Origin: Cladopsammia gracilis
Taxonomy: Eukaryota; Cnidaria; Anthozoa; Scleractinia; Dendrophylliidae
DNA length: 64,000 nt
NCBI GenBank assembly: GCA_022457155.1
Contig: JAJGOT010000198.1
Span: 641,001-705,000 of the forward strand
Reading direction: 5' to 3'
Both the position numbers and the translations under genes were made by a program. How positions within the stretch are numbered: the first letter of the stretch is position 1; the number at the start of each line of letters is the position of its first letter. Below the pieces are notes generated by a model. The model had not been told where the DNA came from, searched no databases, and worked only from the letters and a program-made list of their open reading frames with translations. Positions 57,160-64,000 of this stretch are shown here, piece after piece.

Positions 57160-58008
57160 TTTGCCAAGGGCTCTGTAGGGACTTTCTCTCACAAACTACA
57201 CAACCATTTTTCGATTTTTTAACAGCAGTCTCTAACACGTAACCAAACAAAAAGAAGAAAGACGATCAAACATTTTGTTGCGTACACCGCCATTTTTTTT
57301 TTTGGTGTGCACGCGGAGCAGGCGCATACCAGCGGTTACGTTCATTAAAATACTCTTTATGGAGCATGCGCAGACAAAATGCCCCTCTGCTGGTGTTCCA
57401 CCGTATCCTTTAAAATTTATTTCTGGCAACTATCTAAAATACATAATCACCTTTTGTGGTTTTAAATCCTCACTGGTGCAGCTTTCTTGAACCTGCTGAC
57501 ATAAATTTTTGAATGAAAAAATATTAACACTAAATATTAATATTAATTGCTGCACTAATACAAATCTTTGACTAAATTAAACATGCCAAATGTTTATTTT
57601 ACTAAATGCATTACTGCATATAACAATTAGGCATGTTGGTCTCGTCAAATGACCATCTTATAATTTTCTTTTCTTTTTCCCCTCCACTAGCAGCCTTTTA
57701 TTATGCTTAAACAGAATGTGAACACAATATGAAAGGATGAAAATGGAAGGATTTCATATTCTGAAAAGATATATAATCAGAAGGATTACATGTAGGGCCA
57801 TCTAAAAATGAAATGCTCCAATTTAAGGTAATTTTTTTTTGATTCACTCAAATAGTCCTTATCAGGCAAGTCTGAGTGAAAATATGACACATGTGGTTAT
57901 GCCCTGAGCACCTTAAATGTATTTTTACATAATGCTTGGCTTTTAATAACAAGTAAATCACTGTACCTTTCTTTTATAGGCAGTAGGCTTTCGGTTTGAG
58001 GCTAGCTT

Positions 58009-59617
58009 TCACGCAATAAGGACCTTGGCCTTTGACCGGTTTAACGTAAAACTCCCACTCTTGCCAAAGTGGAAAGTTCCGTAGAACTTTGCCACAGAAG
58101 GACTGTCAACAATTTCATCGGCAATATCCATGTTTTCCTTTGCATCGTCTCCATCAGTGCTGTCACAGCATTTTAAAGCTCCAGCTCCCTTCCACTATCA
58201 TGACAATTGAAATACATTTAATTCTGATTTTTGGTGACACAAGAAAGATTCATATTTTAGTCGGTGACACAGGCGTAATTTCACTGCATATACAGTTTGA
58301 GTTTGAGTAGGCGGGGTCGTACTTTACCTACAGTAACTTCACTTCACCCTTATCTCATGACTAAAATTGAAATGAATAACATTTTAATCATTAAAATGTG
58401 TAAAACATTAGCTGTCTGTTTAGAAAACGGACGGCTATTTACAAAAGATATGTTGATTGGGCTCACATTTACTTTTAAATTCTCCCAAACACCAATTCTT
58501 ATGTTATGAAATGCATGACGCAGACTTTTTGCCAAAAATTGAAAAATGGGTGTCCTGGAGGTCTTTAGGTGTTATTTCTAAGAATTTCATGGTATCCCTT
58601 CTGCCAAGAATGCATGTAATGCAAGCACAAGGGCAGTCAACATATGCAGAAGCAGTAACATGTTGATCATATCAGTCTCTTTGGTTAGCATTTGTCCTAA
58701 CATAAGCAACTTAGTATTGACCAATGACCAATAAATTATTACAAATAACTGTGTCTTCATCTATTGCTTGACTCATGCTTGACTCATTTATATACATTGT
58801 AAACAGTCCTTAGTGAGTCTTAGTGGTAAAATAATCTCATTCAATTATTTTAATATTTACCTTTCCTTCATGTCGCCTTATTGCTGCCAGCAATGTTTTA
58901 TTAAAATCATTATATTTTAGAATGACAGCTTGAGCTGACAAATCAGTTTGTGCCAGCACAACTAATTCTTTTTTTGATAATTCTTTATTGGCATTAAGTG
59001 CTGTACTTGGACTTGCACTTATTGTACTTGTTTTATCTATCAAAAGATAAGACAACACACAAAGGAATTAACAACTGGAAACTGTTAAAAAATCTGTGAA
59101 AATTATTTTCAACACAATGCATTGTAATACACTGTACACACAATCCTACTAACTAAATTGTTCAAAAATTAATTACAAAGTTTACTTGCCTGGGGCAATA
59201 CATGTAACTTCATTGGATTCAGGTTTGCTATCTGTGAAATAAGAAATAATATTAGTTAAGCATTCAAAACATCATTTTGAACACTTTCAAAACAAACCTT
59301 AAAATAAACCCTGTTCTTTTCGTAGGTCAAACTGCAAGATATATTGTGATGTTTGCCAAGTTGTTATTACTTAGCTTTCAATAAGCAAGGTAAATGAGTC
59401 AGCAATGGAAAACAGAGCGATTAATCAAAATTTCCTTGCTGAAGACCATCATTTCCCGACCCCCACCGTAGAAGGTATCTCAGTCGGTAAAAATTCGCTG
59501 AGCGATCGATCGTGCCAAATAAGTTTATATTTTAGACCGTTTTACCTTATTATCTTCCACCACAATCTTTATAAGGTCTGCCAACCCATGTTTTCTAAGA
59601 AAATCGCCAGCATCCAT
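58009..59617 (-). CDS. Cargo gene 2: six-exon, 197-aa protein of unknown function
   Basis: Minus-strand exons: 59617-59546 (MDAGDFLRKHGLADLIKIVV, EDNK), 59331-59310 (micro-exon FDLRKEQ), 59231-59190 (SKPESNEVTCIAP; GC donor GCAAGT), 59036-58861 (NKELSKKELVVLAQTDLSAQ, LLAAIRRHEGK), 58562-58467 (TPIFQFLAKSLRHAFHNIRI), 58194-58009 (KENMDIADEIVDSP, FYGTFHFGKSGSFTLNRSKA, stop TGA). Coding lengths sum to exactly 198 codons. All phases agree. The N-terminus resembles the first helices of SAM-type domains; the rest is unrecognised. It sits wholly inside the 14.6-kb element. Confidence 0.65.
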
Positions 59618-60839
59618 GGTCTAAGGAAAGAACCGGCGTAAGTCAAACAAAATGAAGCTTATCTCAGTGCGGGTCGTGTCCACCATCGACAGCAGCGATC
59701 GCAACGATCCAATTCCATCGACATGACTAACAATTTCCAATGTTGAAAAAGCTAAAACTAAGATTTGAACACTGATATACTCACTCGCTTTGAAATTGTC
59801 CACTGTCCGACGAAAAAAAAAAAGATATTACACAAAATGTACAAGCGAAGATGAATTTGCATGAACTCAACGAAATAACGAAAAAGAGCGCGAATGGAGC
59901 GAGAGGCATTGTGGTAAGGTTTGTGTAACATGTGACTTGAACATGTAACCTACGTCACATCCATTCCTGTCCCCAGACCGCCACCGTTTTTCCGAAAGAA
60001 CGAAACGAGGGCTGTGGGGAAGAGAATGTGTCAAAGTACTACACGTGTTTGTAGCTGTCATGTCGGTCTGTTTTTTTTTGTGAAAAATGTCGCGGTAACG
60101 TATCGTGGCATCGAACCACTGTAAATCGCCACTTTGAGCGCCAAGGTATGTTAAATAGTAGTTTGGAAGATGCCAGCTTGGATGAATCTTGGATGAATCG
60201 TATTGCCGTTCCGAAGGCTTTATAGGACAGGGAGAAATTCGCCTTCTTCAGTCCTGTGAAAACAACTTTCACTTCGATTTTGCATCCAGCCTCTTCACGC
60301 AGGTTTGTCTTTGTCCTAATAAAGCAAAACAGAAGAACTGATATAGCAAAAAGAATCGGTAAATACCGTATCAAAATAAGGATTTTCTTACCATTTGACT
60401 GCCTCAGCAATAAAATGAGACAATAACTTTCTCGCATAGGTATTCTTGTCCGCCATGCTAGTTTAACATACCACCGATAGCCATTGCATTCTCACTTCAT
60501 TCCCAGGTTATACCGCTTTCTTGCAACCGTGTGTCGTTGCTCGTTTCTGAAACCGACTGATTAGCTCGGTTGTTAATTATGTCCGGTTAGTTAAGTAATC
60601 CCGGTTAGCTTGATCTTTTTTTAACCACCAGGTCGTCCTCCAACAACAACGCATTTCGTGATTCTACTTTTGTGTAATATTTTGCAGTTTTATGCTTATG
60701 ACTGTTTCGTAAAACGTGGCTGTCTACTACACCTTAATATCAAGAGCAATACAGAAAGTAAAATATCGATTTACCATTTAATGACTTTACTGTTTGAACA
60801 AAAATTTTGTCACTGACAATTGTAGAGAATTCATTTAGA

Positions 60840-61050
60840 ATGCCCCGTATATGCTATTTACAGAGATTTTACAATGCCCCATATATGCCATTTTACAGAG
60901 ATTTTACAATGCCCCGTATATGCTATTTTACAGAGATTTTACAATGCCCCGTATATGCCATTTTACAGAGATTTTACAATGCCCCGTATATGCCATTTTA
61001 CAGAGATTTTACAATGCCCCGTATATGCCATTTTACAGAGATTTTACAAT
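60840..61050. repeat. Tandem repeat, 35-bp unit, six copies
   Basis: ATGCCCCGTATATGCC plus ATTTTACAGAGATTTTACA repeats with few changes. The second half of the unit is the element's subterminal word, so a binding-site word has been amplified. The three open frames here are repeat artefacts. Confidence 0.95.
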
Positions 61051-61379
61051 ACCTACAAAAATTTACAAACATTGCTGAATTCCAGCAAAATCTCTGTAAA
61101 TCGCATATTTACATGCAGATATTCCACAGAGTTTTTGTTAACTCTGTAAATTATTTTCAGTATTTCATATTCGATACACTAGAATTTACAGACATTTTAT
61201 AAAGCTTTCAAGCCATACAACGATAACTAAAGTCTGTAAAATATCTGTAAAACAATAATTTACAGACATTTTGTTTTTCACCCAAATAAAAGCCATAAAT
61301 TCGTTTGTGATAAAAAGTCTGTAAAAACTAGATTTACAGAAATTTTGTAAACTCTGTAAATGGTCCAGTTTTTCCAACG
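61051..61379. repeat. Right subterminal repeat region and terminus
   Basis: Further TTTACAGA, TCTGTAAA and ATTTACAGACATTTT words lead to the terminal GGTCCAGTTTTTCCAACG. Confidence 0.75.
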
Positions 61380-62408
61380 CAAGCTTGAACACTATAACTG
61401 TTTTATAATTCAACACATTGAAAATCACAGTTTCGAGAAAAAATCATTGAGGTATACATCCTTTCATTAAGTAAAAAGGCTAACTACAATATTTTACCTC
61501 GCACCATAAAACAACAAGCAATGAATGCCGAAACTTTTGCCAAGCTAAAATTAATTTAGCATACACAATCAGTTGACAGTTTCTACGAAGAGCTTTCGTC
61601 TACTCAAAGAACGGGACAGAGTAGTGACTACAAGAATTAAAACACAGTAAAATGGCATAGAATGTCTTAGTTACAAGTGTTTCGTATCTTAAAAAGTTCA
61701 ATTCAGAATCAAAACAAATTGAACAAACACACGGTTACGAACCAAAACATAGCGGCGAAAAGTCGGAAAGAACTGCAGCGTGGACAGTAATCTTACAAAA
61801 ATTCACAGCTAAAGGATACAAGAAACGGTTAAAACATCGTACCTGTAGTTGATTTGGCTTTTTAGTCCCTTCCATAAGCACCAAATTTTCAAACATCGAA
61901 GTACGAGCTGAGTCGATTAATATTGTTTACAAACTTGGAATGCTCGTTTTTTAGCTCCCACAGCCGTAATGACGAGATCAGAAACTTTTCTGAGGAGGCA
62001 TCAAGTCTATATCATATTCCAGAGGTGATTACCAAAGAAATTTCACGAAAATTGTGCTCTTCATTCACTTCTTGTCGAGCGGTTAAACTTTGAACCAGTT
62101 TTCATTCAGCTACGCCAAGAAACAACACTGCGACCGCGACAACGCGAAAATTTCGCGCCTTTTTTGTCCAATCATGTGAACAGTATTTTCTCTTTTCTTT
62201 TCTTCTCTTTTTTTCTTTCTTTTCCGTTTTTTAACTAATAGTTCACGGACTTTTTCGCCAAAAAACACGAAATTGTAGGCAGCAGTCATTTTCACTTTCC
62301 TTCACTAAAATGCGAAATTTACCGCCATTGCTGGTTATATGTCATGTAGACATAACGTATATCGATAACTTTGTTACCATATTTGGGCATTGTATCAATG
62401 TGTTGAAT

Positions 62409-62412
<4 letters not shown>
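61380..62412. mobile_element. Dispersed repeat copy 2, right part
   Basis: It matches 26658-27708 almost continuously (CAAGCTTGAACACTATAACT, GCTTTCGTCTACTCAAAGAA, GGAAAGAACTGCAGCGTGGA and others). It ends at TATCAATGTGTTGAATTATA, where an (AT)n tract begins. Confidence 0.9.
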
Positions 62413-62488
<76 letters not shown>

Positions 62489-62800
62489 TTTTACAAAAGT
62501 CGCTTCTCAAAAATGGGTACCCATCCTCATTAATAAAAAGTGGGCCATTTTCAGCACCCCGTACATTAACGTTATCCAAGAATGATTGCACAGGACATGC
62601 GTTAAACTGCACCGTGATTATAATTATGTTTATAGTTTGCGAAGGTAACTACCAAGGAAACTACCTTGCCCTTTTTACAAAACTGTCTCTGCACTTGTCC
62701 TAAATATAACAGGTTACTGTGGATACTTCGGGGCTTTGTGACCGTAATTTCACCAATACGTAGAAATCCAAAGGCAAACAGTAGCACCTTGAGAGACGTT
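62319..62800 (-). pseudogene. Tyrosine recombinase fragment
   Basis: The minus strand encodes LLFAFGFLRIGEITV (the first catalytic Arg block), NYKHNYNHGAV, then after a frameshift NACPVQSF, GPLFINEDGYPFLRSDF, before running into (AT)n. This is the start of the catalytic domain of a tyrosine recombinase as found in Crypton- or DIRS-type elements. The H..R and Tyr blocks are absent. It is distinct in sequence from the recombinase at 33.7-34.6 kb. Confidence 0.7.
62413..62485. repeat. (AT)n microsatellite
   Basis: It separates the dispersed repeat from the recombinase fragment. Confidence 0.95.
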
Positions 62801-62809
62801 TACTTAGGG

Positions 62810-63939
62810 ATGCGGAAGTTAAACCCCATATATGGTGGAGGTTTATAGACGATATATTTTTCATATGGACGGAGGGTGAGGAGAAACTTCAAGAGTTCAT
62901 AGATTATTTGAATAATGCGCATGATACTATCAAATTTACGTCGAAATGGTCAACGAGTGAAATTAAATTTTTGGACGTTAAAGTTATAAACGAGTCGGGA
63001 GATTTAGAATCGGACGTATTTGTTAAACCCACAGATAGCCATCAATATTTGCATTACAGTTCATGCCATCCTAACGCATTCAAGAAAGGCATACCTTACG
63101 CACAGGCTTTACGACTGCGGAGGATTTGTTCGAAACTTTGCTTTTTTGAAAGGAGAGCAAGTGATCTGAGTGAGTTTTTAGTTACAAGAGGATACAAGAA
63201 GAATTTTGTGGAGAGTCAGATTGGAAGGGCTAGAAATATGTCAAGGAAAGAAGCTTTGGAGGCCAAACAGCGTGAACGAATCCAAAAAATACCTTTTGTT
63301 GTGACATACCATCTTGGCTTACCGAATATTGGTGGAATACTAAGAGAGCTGCACCCAATATTGGAGTCATCAGATAGATGCAGCAGAGCCATTAGAAATA
63401 TCCCCATGGTAGCATTTAGAAAACGTAAAAGTTTGGCGGATTATCTGGTCCATGCAAAGTTAAACAGGAACTCGAGAGAGCGTTTACAACGAGGGGTAAG
63501 CAAGTGCGGGTCAAGGAGATGTGAGGTGTGCGGTTACATGGACATGAAAGATTTTTTTGTTTCCACTGCCACTGGTAAAATATATTCCATTAACTATAGC
63601 CTTAATTTGTAATTCGTGTAATGTGTTATATAATATGTAGGATCTATCACGACTAAGTTTAGACTTAGATTTAATAACCACAAGTCGAGAATCAGACGGC
63701 ATGGAAAACTTGAACAAGTAAATCGAGAGAATGATGACTTGTTTTATAAGCATCTGAGGAGTGAAGGACATAACGGGTTGACGGATGTGAAGATTCAGAT
63801 AATAGACAGGGTGAATGGAGAAAGAGAATTGAGGGAAAAGGAGAGACAATGGGTGTATAAGCTGAACACTTTGAGCCCGTATGGTCTCAATGACAATGAT
63901 TTTTTCTTTGGTCAAAACAAGCGCTCTAGGCGCACGTAA
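62810..63939 (+). pseudogene. Penelope-like element, RT palm to GIY-YIG endonuclease
   Basis: It starts abruptly within RT at WWRFIDDIFFIWTEGEEKLQ (catalytic DD). It continues EIKFLDVKVI, YLHYSSCHPNAFKKGIPYAQ, RLRRICS (thumb), a Cys-rich linker CGSRRCEVCGYMD, then, after stops near 63610, YVGSITTKFRLRFNNHKSRI (GIY-YIG endonuclease) and KERQWVYKLNTLSPYGLND. The 5' half is missing. It is a different subfamily from the 13-kb and 44-kb copies. The 3' end may lie just past 63939. Confidence 0.85.
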
Positions 63940-64000
63940 CAGTATTAGTTCATTAGCGCGTGCGTACGTCCGGGATTGTTTATTGTTGCGCGCGCGTGAT

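Larger units (their letters stand above)
46790..61379. mobile_element. 14.6-kb CACTG-ended DNA transposon candidate with gene cargo
   Basis: The left end reads CACTGGAAAAACTGGACC and the right end is the reverse complement of CGTTGGAAAAACTGGACC. CAA directly flanks both ends (46787-46789 and 61380-61382). The flanks are two halves of a repeat that is continuous at 26650-26660. Both subterminal regions (46790-47370 and 60840-61379) are full of TTTACAGAGATTTTA-like words in both orientations. Ends of CACTG type, a 3-bp duplication and subterminal repeats fit EnSpm/CACTA. Inside are two spliced minus-strand genes, a short ORF, a 113-bp tandem array and a later TTAA insertion. No transposase was recognised. 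Confidence 0.75.

Noticed and set aside
60840..61050. Regular 35-bp repeats resembling a CRISPR array
   Set aside because: There are no unique spacers. The whole unit is repeated, and half of it is the subterminal word of the surrounding transposon in a eukaryotic genome.
46790..61379. Maverick/Polinton interpretation of the 14.6-kb element
   Set aside because: The size is right, but no polymerase B, integrase, ATPase or capsid frames are seen, and the duplication is 3 bp, not 6.

Overview
This is a eukaryotic, intron-bearing, AT-rich window, most likely from a cnidarian and probably an anthozoan such as a coral or anemone. That placement is inference. It rests on short GT-AG exons lost in kilobase introns, a 5S rRNA-like fragment, a tRNA-His gene, and a repeat set of Penelope-like elements with hammerhead ribozymes, Ngaro-type tyrosine-recombinase retroelements, RTE-like LINEs, TTAA-target elements and long foldbacks. 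No bacterial-style operons are present. Most long open frames are repeat pieces or chance frames.

Host gene (about 0.1-41 kb, + strand). Eleven short exons at 145-314, 9530-9578, 9748-9875, 10043-10156, 11650-11716, 13070-13137, 14671-14746, 21446-21507, 24731-24872, 39384-39614 and 40816-41066 join in one open frame, with splice phases agreeing at every junction (451 codons plus stop; 5' end outside the window). The C-terminal part looks like an IPT/TIG-like domain followed by ankyrin-like helices. The middle is low-complexity and contains a duplicated exon pair. Introns are packed with transposons.

Transposon layers in 0.5-36 kb. An RTE-like LINE (minus strand) survives as 590-1440 (RT C-terminal part) and 5990-8990 (endonuclease and RT N-terminal part). 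It is disrupted by a 180-bp MITE, a 3.5-kb structure with 1-kb inverted arms, and a 1.03-kb palindromic TTAA element. Penelope-like elements, SINEs, foldbacks and an L1-like LINE follow. A 4.9-kb Ngaro-like retroelement (30323-35200) has diagnostic A1-B1-A2-B2 split repeats. It is killed by a piggyBac-like MITE in gag, a frameshift in RT, a stop in RNase H and a stop at the expected catalytic tyrosine.

Region 43-64 kb. Penelope-like elements sit in or beside (AT)n tracts. The most notable object is a 14,590-bp insertion at 46790-61379. Its ends read CACTGG.../...CCAACG, it has a shared inner inverted repeat, a 3-bp CAA target duplication, and dense TTTACAGAGATTTTA-type subterminal repeats. 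It interrupts a repeat whose uninterrupted copy lies at 26390-27708, so the insertion site can be read directly. It carries two multi-exon minus-strand genes with consistent splice phases (52575-48583 and 59617-58009) and a short intact ORF, none recognised. It looks like a giant EnSpm/CACTA-type transposon carrying genes. No transposase was recognised in it.
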